A stretch of DNA of 54,253 nt from Actinomycetaceae bacterium (GCA_030540715.1 JAUNVQ010000019.1:1-54253); one strand, 5' to 3'; counted from the stretch's first letter, positions 26,653-35,903 are shown. Program-made: numbers and translations. The notes: generated from the letters alone by a model not told the origin.

Positions 26653-27263
26653 AAAGATCTCACACTTATCGCGGACCACGCCTGGCATTTGGCATCATCG
26701 TCATCGCCCTTTTGGTTGCTAGTTGCAGCACCGGGCACATGTCAAACGATTCGGCAAATAAAGGGAAGCCTTCTAGTCAGGCATGGTCGGCAGAAATAAA
26801 CGATGCTCTTACCCAAGCACGAAAAGATAAACACCAATTAGCTATCAGTGTTCTTGAAGATAAAGTCATCACAGATGCTGAGTTTGAATCTGTTGTCGAT
26901 GATTTTAAACAGTGTAGCCAAGATTTAGGCCTGAAAGAAGTTGGTGTTAACAGGTCGCTACGCGCAGGGATCTATTCTTCAGACACGGATAAGTCAGAAG
27001 AATTGACTGAAGACATTTTGCAACGTTGCGAACATAGCTCCGGGCTTAGCTACATCAGTTTTTGGTCAACGGCTTATGTTAACCCACATAACAACGACCA
27101 GGTATTACTGTTATCGACGTGTCTAGAACGAAATGGTCTTCTTGACCAGCACTACACTTCAGAACAGGAGGAAGCATACACTCAGGAAGCTGCCAAGATT
27201 CCTTCAAGTGCAGAGCCTATTGTCAATGCCTGTTTTAACGATCCGTCCTATAGTGATAAATAA
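26649..27263 (+). CDS. predicted lipoprotein of the peptide/ABC island
   Basis: A 204-residue protein that I do not recognise by family. A basic start and one hydrophobic stretch end in the lipobox LVASC (Cys about residue 26), so it should be a membrane-anchored extracytoplasmic lipoprotein. The mature part is hydrophilic and acidic and carries four further Cys (in FKQCSQDL, LQRCEHSS, LSTCLERN and VNACFNDP), which could form two disulfides. Its ATG is embedded in the stop of the peptide gene and it ends 16 bases before the adaptor protein start, so it belongs to the same transcript. In such a setting it may be an accessory or self-protection protein for the secreted peptide, which is inference from position only. 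Confidence 0.7.
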   Translation: MKRSHTYRGPRLAFGIIVIALLVASCSTGHMSNDSANKGKPSSQAWSAEINDALTQARKDKHQLAISVLEDKVITDAEFESVVDDFKQCSQDLGLKEVGVNRSLRAGIYSSDTDKSEELTEDILQRCEHSSGLSYISFWSTAYVNPHNNDQVLLLSTCLERNGLLDQHYTSEQEEAYTQEAAKIPSSAEPIVNACFNDPSYSDK

Positions 27264-27279
27264 ACCAGGGAGGGATACC

Positions 27280-28368
27280 ATGACAAAGCGTATTACGCTC
27301 GGTAGCCTCACACTTATTGCTGTGGCCCTCATTTCGTCCCTCATTACCTGGTATATCGCTGGTCATGAGCCAACGCCACAACTTCTTGTTGCCGACGAAG
27401 CCAGCACTAGCATTCCCGTTGTCAACGAAGCCTTTGACGATAGACATAACGTTCGCCTTCATCCGGTTAACCGGGAAAGCATTGACCTTTTGGCACCCTC
27501 TTCCGGGAAAATCACACAACTTGCGTGCGGCCCTGGACAAAAATTTTCTTCTTTAGAGGGCGTTGTGACAATTGATGCCGAAGAAAAGGTTGCTTTTTAT
27601 TCTTCTGTCCCTCTGTGGCGTGATTTATCAATAGACACCACTGGTAAGGACGTGTCGGCTTTTCAAGAATCTCTGAAAATGAAAGATGATTCTTTGTCAG
27701 TAACGGGAAGGATGAATCGCGAAACTCTTGATGTGTGGAAAAAGCTCACGAAATCAATCCTTGGCACACAAGATTCAGTCATTAGGCTCGACAATATCGT
27801 GTGGATTCCCGATGAATCTATCACTGTCGATACCTGTGCAACTCAACTAGGAGCCACTATTGAAGCTGGTCAGCCACTGATAAAAACAGTGCCGACAATG
27901 ACAGGCATCAAGATTGAGCTGCCTGAAGACTTCACCCCTGGTAAGCCTGGTGAAAAATATGTCCTGAGTTTTGCCGACGCAACTGCTGAAGTGACAGATG
28001 GTTTCGTTGATGATCCACAACTCATGAAGGCAATACAACAAAGTGAAGACTATTCACAATGGGCGAAGGAGCCAGATAAAACGCTTTTGTCAGGTTCTTA
28101 CCACCTTGCCACGCCTCGTGAAGCCTACAGAGTTTTGTCTCGCGCTATTGCTACTAACAAAGACTGTGCCTATATCTTTCCCAGTGCTGAAGGCCACCCG
28201 ATAAAAATTCAACCACTCAGCGCAAAACTAGGCTCAACCGTTTTTACTCCAGACATAGAAAAGGACGCTTCACCAAAGAAAAAACAAATACCATCTATTC
28301 CCTCTCACGTAACGATGCCAACACCTGAAATGACACGGAAGTTACCTTCATGCGAATCGAACTCGTAA
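27280..28368 (+). CDS. membrane-anchored adaptor (membrane-fusion-like) protein with a peptidoglycan-binding-like segment
   Basis: About 362 residues from ATG 27280, preceded by CAGGGAGGGA. The longer open frame overlaps the lipoprotein gene and is rejected. It has one N-terminal membrane helix, then an extracytoplasmic part. A short beta-rich block near residue 65-110 (LAPSSGKITQLACGPGQKFS) resembles the lipoyl-like half motif of HlyD/MacA adaptors. A PG_binding_1-like helix set follows (DVSAFQESLKMKDDSLSVTG, then RMNRETLDVWKKL). The Pro/Lys-rich C-terminus overlaps the ATPase gene by 19 bases. Together with a MacB-type ATPase and an FtsX-like permease, this looks like the adaptor of a peptide-transport or envelope-defence ABC system. 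Confidence 0.65.
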   Translation: MTKRITLGSLTLIAVALISSLITWYIAGHEPTPQLLVADEASTSIPVVNEAFDDRHNVRLHPVNRESIDLLAPSSGKITQLACGPGQKFSSLEGVVTIDAEEKVAFYSSVPLWRDLSIDTTGKDVSAFQESLKMKDDSLSVTGRMNRETLDVWKKLTKSILGTQDSVIRLDNIVWIPDESITVDTCATQLGATIEAGQPLIKTVPTMTGIKIELPEDFTPGKPGEKYVLSFADATAEVTDGFVDDPQLMKAIQQSEDYSQWAKEPDKTLLSGSYHLATPREAYRVLSRAIATNKDCAYIFPSAEGHPIKIQPLSAKLGSTVFTPDIEKDASPKKKQIPSIPSHVTMPTPEMTRKLPSCESNS

Positions 28369-28997
28369 ATGTTGGTCATTGTTTCGGGGAATCTTGCCTT
28401 TTTTCCGATGTCAACTTTAGTGCAGTACCTGGACACATCACCGCACTTTGTGGCCCCTCCGGTTCAGGTAAATCGACACTTCTATCAATTATTGCTGGTT
28501 GGCTTCAGCCTTTGCGGGGCAGTGTGATTCGCCAAGATGTTGCGAGCGTATCGTGGGTATTTCAAAATCCTTTAGGAATTCCGCGTAGAACCATTATCGA
28601 TCAGGTCTCTTTTCCTTTTCTCATGAATGGAGTGGCCCCCGACGAGGCACGAGCTCAGGCTCTCGAACTGTTGAACACTGTTGAACTAAGACATGCCGCA
28701 GAAAAACCTTTTGCGGCATTGTCTGGTGGTGAGGCCCAACGATTTATGTTCGCACGCGCCCTTGCCATTGAACCCGACCTGCTATTGATTGATGAGCCAA
28801 CGGCACAACTGGATCGCAGGAGTGCCATACATATTAGTTCCGTTATATGTCACTTGCGCGACTTTCCGCTGATTACCATTGTGGCTTCGCATGATAGTGA
28901 GCTTATTTCAGCTTGCGACCATATCATTGACCTTGGTGATTATCCGCCACGTTTGCCACTGCCCGATCGTGAGGCTGATAATGGCAGTAAAAAATAA
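28350..28997 (+). CDS. ABC transporter ATP-binding protein, MacB/LolD type
   Basis: A 215-residue single ATPase domain. Motifs: Walker A GPSGSGKST, Q-loop VFQNPLG, signature LSGGEAQRFMFARA, Walker B LLLIDEPTAQLD and switch His in VASHD. The short length and motif spacing match the MacB/LolD class that powers FtsX-like permeases for extracytoplasmic peptides or lipoproteins. It overlaps the adaptor gene upstream and the permease gene downstream, so the three are translationally coupled. It would work with the permease starting at 28981. Confidence 0.9.
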   Translation: MRIELVNVGHCFGESCLFSDVNFSAVPGHITALCGPSGSGKSTLLSIIAGWLQPLRGSVIRQDVASVSWVFQNPLGIPRRTIIDQVSFPFLMNGVAPDEARAQALELLNTVELRHAAEKPFAALSGGEAQRFMFARALAIEPDLLLIDEPTAQLDRRSAIHISSVICHLRDFPLITIVASHDSELISACDHIIDLGDYPPRLPLPDREADNGSKK

Positions 28998-30132
28998 CGG
29001 TAAAACAGAAAAGATAGCAAGTCCCCGTCTGTCAGTTTTGGCACATGAAGCATATCAAAACCTTGTAACTCAATGGTGGCGCAGTCTTGGGTGGATTGCT
29101 GTCTTTGTGATTATTTGCCTTGTTACTCTTATTCCTCAGGTGAAAATTGATACCGACTATTTGCACGCTGCCAACACTTTTCGTTCTCAAGGCGCAGATA
29201 TTTGGGTATTTCACGATGCTATCCATGGAATATCGACACCAGGTTGTACAGCCTTGGAAAGTGTTGCGGGTTTTGGAGCCAGTGGGGCCACACGCAAGGT
29301 GGAGGATCTTCATGCTAGTCATCTTCCGGGCATTAACGTCAGCACTTTTGAAACGTTTGGACATGTTGCAGATGTTTTTTCTACACAGGGCGTTAGCCTC
29401 ACAGGTCAACAGATAAGCATACCTTCTGAACGTGTCGCTCTTTCCAGTTCGGCTGCAGAAATCTTAGGGCGCAGTGCTGGATCAAGTATTTCGACAACAG
29501 ACTCCCCCATGATGACAATCGACCGTGTTTTTTATTTTCCAAAAGAAGCAACAAATAAGGATATGGCTGTATCTTTACTGGTTCCAGGGTCACAAAGCGT
29601 CCTCTACGATACGTGTTATGTGCAGATCTGGCCCTATTCAGATGCTTCGCTCGACTTAGCAAAAACAATGGTGCGAGCTTCCCACGCAGATGCGTCAACT
29701 TTAGAAGTGAACCAATTGGTAACAACTCATGGTCGTAGCTTTCAATTGGATGCCACGCCAAGGTTCCTATCACTTCGCATGGCTCCTATCATCTATATTA
29801 TTCTGGTTATTCTGTCAGTAGCGGTATGGTTGCGCCGACACAAACTAGAGATCGTACTTTCGATCCACACTGCTCGATCCAATCGTTATGCAGTCTGGGT
29901 AATTTCCTGGCTACATCTCAGCGCTCTTTATCTTTTAGCAATGCTGGTGTGTGCCCTGATTGGTGCCGTTATGATTTCTTCAACGGGGCTCCACCAAATC
30001 CGTTGGCCCTATGGAATTGATCTTATTAGCCCTATGGCACTCGGGTATGTGGGTACCTCACTAACATGTTTTGTTGGTTGCGCAGCATTGTCGACATCGT
30101 CAATATACCGCTATTTCCGCGAGCGTACCTAA
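28981..30132 (+). CDS. FtsX-like ABC permease of the peptide/ABC island
   Basis: About 383 residues from ATG 28981, which overlaps the ATPase stop by 17 bases. The longer frame to 28879 lies inside the ATPase gene and is not used. Topology is that of MacB/FtsX permeases: one helix after a short cytoplasmic start (WIAVFVIICLVTLI), an extracellular domain of roughly 220 residues, then three C-terminal helices (around IIYIILVILSVAVW, LYLLAMLVCALIGAVMI and MALGYVGTSLTCFVGCAALS). The extracellular domain contains a Cys pair. The gene ends the island and is followed by a strong hairpin terminator. Such permeases usually expel or sense antimicrobial peptides rather than import nutrients; which applies here is inferred from the upstream secreted-peptide gene. 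Confidence 0.75.
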   Translation: MAVKNNGKTEKIASPRLSVLAHEAYQNLVTQWWRSLGWIAVFVIICLVTLIPQVKIDTDYLHAANTFRSQGADIWVFHDAIHGISTPGCTALESVAGFGASGATRKVEDLHASHLPGINVSTFETFGHVADVFSTQGVSLTGQQISIPSERVALSSSAAEILGRSAGSSISTTDSPMMTIDRVFYFPKEATNKDMAVSLLVPGSQSVLYDTCYVQIWPYSDASLDLAKTMVRASHADASTLEVNQLVTTHGRSFQLDATPRFLSLRMAPIIYIILVILSVAVWLRRHKLEIVLSIHTARSNRYAVWVISWLHLSALYLLAMLVCALIGAVMISSTGLHQIRWPYGIDLISPMALGYVGTSLTCFVGCAALSTSSIYRYFRERT

Positions 30133-30171
30133 AACCATGCGACCCGAATAATTATTTATTTAGTACTCATT

Positions 30172-30207
30172 GAAAGAGGGCGAAGAAAATATTCTTCGCC
30201 CTCTTTC
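30172..30207. terminator. strong bidirectional terminator hairpin
   Basis: GAAAGAGGGCGAAGAA (30172-30187) pairs perfectly over 16 bases with TTCTTCGCCCTCTTTC (30192-30207) around an AATA loop. It separates the convergent FtsX-like permease and NCS1 permease genes and can stop transcription from both sides; the T-rich part lies at the base of the stem. Confidence 0.8.
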
Positions 30208-30231
30208 GATTACACGCTATGTATCTTTCAT

Positions 30232-31755
30232 CTACACATCGCTATCGCCCTGGTCTGCTTCTTGTTGAGCAACCTTTGCTTTACATAACACAAAATAACC
30301 AACATAGCCAATAACAAGAGAGATAATAACGCCAATATTACCTGATGCCCACAGTCCTTCTTTTCCACCAATGGGACCAAGAAGGTATCCCTGCCAGTTA
30401 TTCCACGCTGCTTCTTGGAAACCGTTGACAACCAGCCCCCAACCAATAACACAGCACACAGCCATCAATACTAGTGAGGTGATATTACCTGCCCCATAAC
30501 GTCCAGAGGAATTAAAGAGGGCGAACTCATCATATGACTTCTTACGCAAGGTAATGTCTGCCATCATAATGCCTGCCCAAGCGGCCAATGGGACACCCAG
30601 GGTAACAAGGAATGACTGAAATGGTCCAATAAATGTTGGCGAATAGAACACTACATAGATCGTTCCAACACTTAAGATAACTCCATCAATTAATGAAGCA
30701 ACTGGTCGCGGAATCTTAATTCCCAACGTCAAGAGTGTTAACCCCGATGAATAAATACCGTTAATTGCTCCAGATAGAAGCGACAAAATAGCTGTAAGCA
30801 AGAATGGAATCAAGAACCATGTCGGCAAGAGTGAGGCAAGGGCACCCACCGGGTCCATACCGATGTTATCAGATAATTCCTGTGACGATCCTGCAAGAAC
30901 AAGACCGAAGGTAATCAAAACAACAGGTCCTAACGACCCACCGAAGGTATTCCAAAAAACAATCTGGGATCCTTTGGCATCACGTGACTGGTAGCGTGCC
31001 CAGTCAGAAGCGATATTAACCCAACCAAGTCCCATACCTGTCATGACCATGGTCATACCACCGATCATGGCTGGCAAGGTTCCGTGAGGAATCGACGAGA
31101 CCACGTCCCATTTAATTGCTGGGATAACTAAGATAACGTAAATGATTGTTGTAATACCTGTTAGCCATGTTAAAACTGCCTGCATTTTCATAATAATGTG
31201 GTATCCGGCGACAGCACCAAGCACAATCAAGAAAGCAACCGTAACTGAGGCAAATACCGACACCATCGTGTCATCTTCACCAACCCAGCCTAGTCGCTTA
31301 AAGATTGTTCCCGTTGCTAGCACAGCTGTAATAGCCAGAACAGTTTCCCAGCCAATTGATGTGAGCCACGAGATAACTCCAGGAATCTTTGCCCCTTGAA
31401 CACCAAATGCGGCACGTGACATTACCATTGTAGGAACAGAGCCACGTTTACCACCTAAAGCAATAACACCACAAATAGCAAAAGATAAGACAACTCCGAC
31501 TACAGTGACGAGTGTTGCTTGCCAAAATGAAATTCCGAAACTAAGTACCCATGCACCATACGACATTCCGAAAACCGAAATGTTCGATGCGAACCACGGC
31601 AGAAATAACTGGTGTGGCTTAGCTGTGCGCTCAGATTCATGGACAATCTCAATACCGGTAATCTCAATACCGCCCTTACCTTGGATAGTTTGGGCATCAT
31701 TGTTGCCACCTAGTTCTGAGACATCATGCGCGGATGACGATTCTTTTTCACCCAT
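30232..31755 (-). CDS. NCS1-family nucleobase permease (purine/cytosine permease-like)
   Basis: About 507 residues with roughly 12 helices. The start is ATG 31755 with AAGGAAG just upstream; the frame continues to 31845 without support. NCS1 signatures include FLPWFASNISVFGMSYGAWV in helix 1, SRAAFGVQGAKIPG in the first loop and VNIASDWARYQSRD in the middle. A hydrophilic N-terminus of about 50 residues rich in Glu and Ser is present. The family imports purines, cytosine or related bases with a cation. The nucleotidase gene ends 38 bases before this start on the same strand, so the two are probably cotranscribed and the base imported here would come from nucleosides processed outside or at the membrane. 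Confidence 0.88.
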   Translation of the reverse strand: MGEKESSSAHDVSELGGNNDAQTIQGKGGIEITGIEIVHESERTAKPHQLFLPWFASNISVFGMSYGAWVLSFGISFWQATLVTVVGVVLSFAICGVIALGGKRGSVPTMVMSRAAFGVQGAKIPGVISWLTSIGWETVLAITAVLATGTIFKRLGWVGEDDTMVSVFASVTVAFLIVLGAVAGYHIIMKMQAVLTWLTGITTIIYVILVIPAIKWDVVSSIPHGTLPAMIGGMTMVMTGMGLGWVNIASDWARYQSRDAKGSQIVFWNTFGGSLGPVVLITFGLVLAGSSQELSDNIGMDPVGALASLLPTWFLIPFLLTAILSLLSGAINGIYSSGLTLLTLGIKIPRPVASLIDGVILSVGTIYVVFYSPTFIGPFQSFLVTLGVPLAAWAGIMMADITLRKKSYDEFALFNSSGRYGAGNITSLVLMAVCCVIGWGLVVNGFQEAAWNNWQGYLLGPIGGKEGLWASGNIGVIISLVIGYVGYFVLCKAKVAQQEADQGDSDV

Positions 31756-31793
31756 AATCTTCCTTTCCATTAATTTACAAGATGTATTTGGCG

Positions 31794-34076
31794 TTAAGCT
31801 TTGCGGTAATGCGCGAATAAAACAATGCTCGTGCCGGCAACACACATAACGATAAAGAGGACAATCAATGTGCTTACATCGTTACCAGTATGTGCCAGAC
31901 GAGATGATACTTTGCCAGGTTTCTTCTTAGCAACATCTACCTTGTCTTTAGTATCACTATCACGAGTATCTGGTGGCTGAATTTGCTTTGGGCATTCCAG
32001 TGTTACGCCAGGAGCATCGCGAGTCACCTTATAAACATGCTTCCCTGTCTCGCGAACAACAAACAACTCAACAGGAAGATTCTCAACCTTACCTTCATTA
32101 GCTTTACACATTTCAGCATTATCGATCACTGTTTGAGCTGCACCTGCACCATCTGTTGTAATAGGAGCTTTTCGTGCTACAGCCGTTGGCTCATTGTAGT
32201 CATTACCACTTAAACCTGGTTCACTCAACGTTGGATCGATAACGATATTATCCACCGTGTATTTGCCGATACGTAGAGAAACAGTATCTTTATCGGTTAA
32301 TAATCCCGGGCCTTCTGTATAACTCAATCCGCGTAGTGCAATATGTGTTTCTTTGTCATCAGTATGAACAGTCATACCGATTGAATGCTTTTCATCCGCA
32401 ACTGCAATATCTTTTGCATGGGTTTCTAGATACTTATTGAAAATATCACGGTCAAGGTCACCATTGGTTACCATTGGCCCACCCTTAGTAATAGCGGGGA
32501 AGGAATCTCCACCGCTGAGGATGAACGACAATGAACCGATTGTGTATTTCTTTTGCGGATCAATTGGTTGACCATTAATAGCCACATGTATCACACGCTC
32601 GCCAAGTGGACGGTGCGGATCATAGAGATAGCTCACGTTACTCGAGAAGCTGAGTTTAAGGAGTGGCCGAGAGTTCTGTTCTGATAATCCAGTTTTCCAT
32701 TGCTCTTCTATAACTTCTTTAAACTGCTTACCTGTAAGTGTTACATATCCAACTTCATTAGAAAATGGCTGTACAGCATAAGTTTGAGCATAGGTAAGTT
32801 CACCTTTGTCGGATGTTTCAAGGTCATCACGAATATCACCGGCATTAATCATACCTATGTCGACTTGATTGCCCTGACGATCCCTGAGCATTGTATGAAG
32901 ACCATCAGCGATCAGATTACCAAGTGTTGATTCATGTCCGCGGTTTGAACCGGGGCCTTTGTCGCCAACGATTGCACGAGCAAACTTCATATTTGGTTGT
33001 AGATTCTTTGCAATAACGCGTTTTCCTTCAGCTTCAGACTTTGTTTTTGCATCATCAACAATCGCTTTGATCTTGCCTGCAACTGGTGACTCTGCCGAAT
33101 TACATGTTGCAATGTCTGCGGCTGGAATCTTCTCAACCGAGGTTTTAACAACCTTTCCTGTGTTTTTGTCCACTTTCACAATCATCTTTGAAAGATTATC
33201 TGTGTAGGCACCTGAGGCTGTTCCAGAGATCTTGTAGCCATTTTCCCCTTGGTTAAAGAAGTAAGGAACATGGGTATCTCCACCCATAAGACCATCAACA
33301 TAGGCACTATCCATATTGTTGATGTTCTTCTCTACATCGTCATCAAGCATGGCAATAACTACATCTGCTTTATCACCATTAGCCAGTGTTCCCTCTTTTA
33401 GTTCTTTGGCAAGGGCATTGATTTTAGTAATTGGATCGCCAAATGACATGCCGTCTGTCATTCCTGGTGCCAACTTATCCGGAACATCTGGTGCAATAGC
33501 TCCAATATAGGCAACTTTAATCCCGGCTGGTGATTGCCAAATATGATAGGGCTTAAGATAGGGACCGGAACCATTTTTAAAATCACCTAGCCCGTTAACA
33601 TTGGCACCCAAATAGGGGAATCCAATTTTTTCAAATGCAACGTCATTACCGTTGAGATTATAGGTGCTTCCCTCTAAGCGAGCGCGGAAAGTATCTTGAC
33701 CTAAATCGAGTTCATGATTACCGATTGTTGAAGCCTGCGGTTTTAACTCATTGAGGGCAGCGATTGTTGGATTGTCATACAAAATACCTGATGTAAATGG
33801 GCTAGCTCCAATATTGTCCCCAAGCAATGTTAATGCTGAATCCGCGTGACTCCTCTGTGCTTTCTCAAGATAACAGCCGATAGATTCTAATCCAGCTTCA
33901 ACTATTTTTCCTTTATATTCAACCTGTTCAATGTGACCATGAATGTCTGTGAGGTTATAGAGATGGAGTTCAACAACATCATCTACAGGCTCAGCCATAG
34001 CCAATGATGTCCCTCCGGCAAGTATGAGACCTAAAACAGCAGCCGTAGAACTCAAAACTATACGTTTAAACTGCAT
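31794..34076 (-). CDS. cell-wall-anchored 5'-nucleotidase / metallophosphatase (UshA-like)
   Basis: About 760 residues from ATG 34076 with GGAG upstream. A signal peptide comes first. The calcineurin-like metallophosphatase domain follows with NLTDIHGHIEQ, LLGDNIGASPF and TIGNHELDLGQD metal-binding motifs. The 5'-nucleotidase C-terminal domain is then seen (RGHESTLGNLIADGLH, INAGDIRDDL). After a Thr/Asp-rich linker the C-terminus shows a sorting signal: LAHTG, a hydrophobic helix and a short HYRKA tail. That is the LAxTG form used by actinobacterial class E-type sortases. The enzyme would stand on the cell wall and release nucleosides and phosphate from external nucleotides. It precedes the NCS1 permease in a likely operon and is divergent from the purine nucleoside phosphorylase gene. 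Confidence 0.9.
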   Translation of the reverse strand: MQFKRIVLSSTAAVLGLILAGGTSLAMAEPVDDVVELHLYNLTDIHGHIEQVEYKGKIVEAGLESIGCYLEKAQRSHADSALTLLGDNIGASPFTSGILYDNPTIAALNELKPQASTIGNHELDLGQDTFRARLEGSTYNLNGNDVAFEKIGFPYLGANVNGLGDFKNGSGPYLKPYHIWQSPAGIKVAYIGAIAPDVPDKLAPGMTDGMSFGDPITKINALAKELKEGTLANGDKADVVIAMLDDDVEKNINNMDSAYVDGLMGGDTHVPYFFNQGENGYKISGTASGAYTDNLSKMIVKVDKNTGKVVKTSVEKIPAADIATCNSAESPVAGKIKAIVDDAKTKSEAEGKRVIAKNLQPNMKFARAIVGDKGPGSNRGHESTLGNLIADGLHTMLRDRQGNQVDIGMINAGDIRDDLETSDKGELTYAQTYAVQPFSNEVGYVTLTGKQFKEVIEEQWKTGLSEQNSRPLLKLSFSSNVSYLYDPHRPLGERVIHVAINGQPIDPQKKYTIGSLSFILSGGDSFPAITKGGPMVTNGDLDRDIFNKYLETHAKDIAVADEKHSIGMTVHTDDKETHIALRGLSYTEGPGLLTDKDTVSLRIGKYTVDNIVIDPTLSEPGLSGNDYNEPTAVARKAPITTDGAGAAQTVIDNAEMCKANEGKVENLPVELFVVRETGKHVYKVTRDAPGVTLECPKQIQPPDTRDSDTKDKVDVAKKKPGKVSSRLAHTGNDVSTLIVLFIVMCVAGTSIVLFAHYRKA

Positions 34077-34403
34077 AAATACTCCTTTTGAAACAACCAT
34101 ATCTTCCGTAGATATGCGTAAAAAATAAGTTGTTTAAGCTTGTGTGCCGCGCTTATACAACCAGGTAATCGTATATCTTTTTTTGTTATTTTCTTGCGGA
34201 CTTATGTCCCGAAGCACTACATGTATGTGAGATAGTTTGTCAATCGAAAATTACTATTCCATTTCGAATAAAAAATAAAAGATCTGGTCACCGTGTAATA
34301 GAATAGTACTATCAATAATCACGATATTTAGTGGTTTGCTTTTCCATAAATATTTACACTATCTATACAACTTTTTGTCTTTTTGCGATGAAGGAGATTA
34401 ACA
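34077..34403. other. divergent promoter region between the nucleotidase and PNP genes
   Basis: AT-rich, no gene seen. For the plus-strand gene, a weak promoter is possible: TTGCTT near 34337 and TATCTA near 34361, with an 18-base spacer. No riboswitch pattern is recognised. Confidence 0.35.
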
Positions 34404-35222
34404 TTGACACCCGAAGACTTTCCACAATTCCTTATTGACGATGAAATAAAAAATGGTGCACAATACTTAAAAGATAAATGTGGTAGCGATCTTGATGTTC
34501 TTATTGTCCTTGGCTCAGGATTGGCAGATACCCTTGCTCACGATCCTTTGGGGGACCTTATTGACACATTCGAGCTATCAGATATTCCCGGTGTCATGAA
34601 ACCTATTGCAGATGGTCATCTTGATCAGATGCACCTCTACCAAACCCTTGACTCTGAAGGAAAAAAGCTAACTATCGCAGTTGCTTTGGGGCGAACCCAT
34701 CTATACGAAGGACATGGCCCAGACCCTGTCACTGCTTTAGCAAAAATCTGCTATGCCGCTGGTGTGAAAACTGCAATATTATGTAATGCCAACGGCTGCT
34801 TGCGTGAGTGGGAACTAGGCGATGTTGTTGCAATCGACGATCACCTGAACTTTACTGGCACTTCACCTTTTAATGGTACATTTTTCACCGATATTTCTGC
34901 TACATGGGATCAGGAATACACTGAGGCATTATCGAAGGTGTGCCAAAGACGCGGTAACTATGCGATTATGCGTGGCCCAGAGTATCAAACTATGGCCGAA
35001 ACTCGTTTTCTTCACGGAGCCGGTGTTGACTGCGTAGGAATGTCAACTGTCATGGAAGCTCTTATGCTCCATGCACTAGGGGTAAGGGTATGCGGTATGT
35101 CAGTTGTATCAGATCTTTCTTTTTCAACACAGGAAACTGATCCTCACGCAGTAGTCGAGATTGCCGCACGTGCTCAACAAACCATACGTCAAGGCATTGA
35201 CACTATCTTAGCAATTCAATAG
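34404..35222 (+). CDS. purine nucleoside phosphorylase
   Basis: A 272-residue protein of the trimeric (PNP/MTAP) type. Motifs: LIVLGSGLADTL near residue 35 (phosphate Ser), GRTHLYEGHGP, LCNANGCLREWELGDVV and the GPEYQTMAETRF segment that holds base- and sugar-contacting residues, then VGMSTVMEA with the ribose-binding Met. It cleaves purine nucleosides with phosphate to base and ribose-1-phosphate inside the cell. TTG 34404 is the start, with AAGGAG seven bases upstream. The neighbouring surface 5'-nucleotidase and NCS1 permease make a coherent purine salvage set. No phosphoribosyltransferase for purines is in the window. Confidence 0.92.
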   Translation: MTPEDFPQFLIDDEIKNGAQYLKDKCGSDLDVLIVLGSGLADTLAHDPLGDLIDTFELSDIPGVMKPIADGHLDQMHLYQTLDSEGKKLTIAVALGRTHLYEGHGPDPVTALAKICYAAGVKTAILCNANGCLREWELGDVVAIDDHLNFTGTSPFNGTFFTDISATWDQEYTEALSKVCQRRGNYAIMRGPEYQTMAETRFLHGAGVDCVGMSTVMEALMLHALGVRVCGMSVVSDLSFSTQETDPHAVVEIAARAQQTIRQGIDTILAIQ

Positions 35223-35400
35223 ATTTTACGGCTCGCAACTAGAAGAAACCAAAGTGTTTGAAATCAATAATCCATCTTTGCGGGATTTACAATTAGCCGT
35301 CTATCAAACCATTGCCCTACCCACACAGCTAACAAATCAGGTCCCCCCATGGATCCTAGACACTTGTACCGCAGGTTGTTTTGACGAATGTAAACAATGA
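35223..35400 (+). pseudogene. short open frame of unknown origin after the PNP gene
   Basis: A coding-looking frame runs to TGA 35398-35400; the first possible start is GTG 35254 (48 residues, containing INNPSLRDLQLAVYQTIALP and a Cys pair near the end). It is not in the PNP frame, has no ribosome binding site and matches no family I know. It may be a remnant of an element inserted next to tRNA-Ser(CGA). Confidence 0.3.
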
Positions 35401-35499
35401 ACAGTCACATTAAGCGCTAGCCGCCTCGGTTTTACGCATTACACAGTCACAAAGATTACAGCATGTCAGCGTCTTACACACCCATGTAAAGACCATGTG

Positions 35500-35673
35500 A
35501 TGAGTTTCAGCTCAACCCATGACCACACAGGAGACCTAGAAGAGCTATCAACTGGCAGGAGGTTAGAAGAGTTTTGCCCGCTGCTAATATCGCAACTGAC
35601 TAAAGTTCTTCAACGCTATGAGACTAACGCCAAACAAGCAATAGAAAACAACGCGAAAGCTGGTGACAGTTAA
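35500..35673 (+). CDS. small hypothetical protein, 57 residues
   Basis: ATG 35500 to TAA 35671-35673 encodes a hydrophilic peptide with a helical C-terminal half (LISQLTKVLQRYETNAKQAI). Codon pattern looks coding, but no ribosome binding site is obvious and no family is recognised. It sits on the 3' side of tRNA-Ser(CGA), where integrated elements often leave debris, and a hairpin follows at 35708-35744. Confidence 0.35.
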   Translation: MSFSSTHDHTGDLEELSTGRRLEEFCPLLISQLTKVLQRYETNAKQAIENNAKAGDS

Positions 35674-35707
35674 GCACGCGGAAACCTCACCAAACCAACA
35701 GCACAAC

Positions 35708-35744
35708 AACCCCTAGCATTGCGTCATGTGATTGCTAGGGGGTT
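35708..35744. terminator. hairpin, possible terminator
   Basis: AACCCCTAGCA (35708-35718) pairs with TGCTAGGGGGTT (35733-35744) with one bulged G and a 14-base loop. Flanking T runs are weak on both strands. Confidence 0.5.
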
Positions 35745-35903
35745 CAGTATATACACCACACAAAGATAAGTGCCCTAACTTGATTGAAAATAGTCGAATT
35801 ATTTTCAGCAAGAAAGGGCACAATCTAGCATAGCAGCCCACACACAACCGCGTGCAATAAGAAACCGTTAGCCCACGCTCAGCCCACGAAACCGATAAAA
35901 CTA

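Noticed and set aside
26507-26722. 71-codon frame overlapping the peptide and lipoprotein genes
   Set aside because: Only its first 25 codons look coding (as a piece of the frameshifted peptide); the rest overlaps the lipoprotein gene in another frame.
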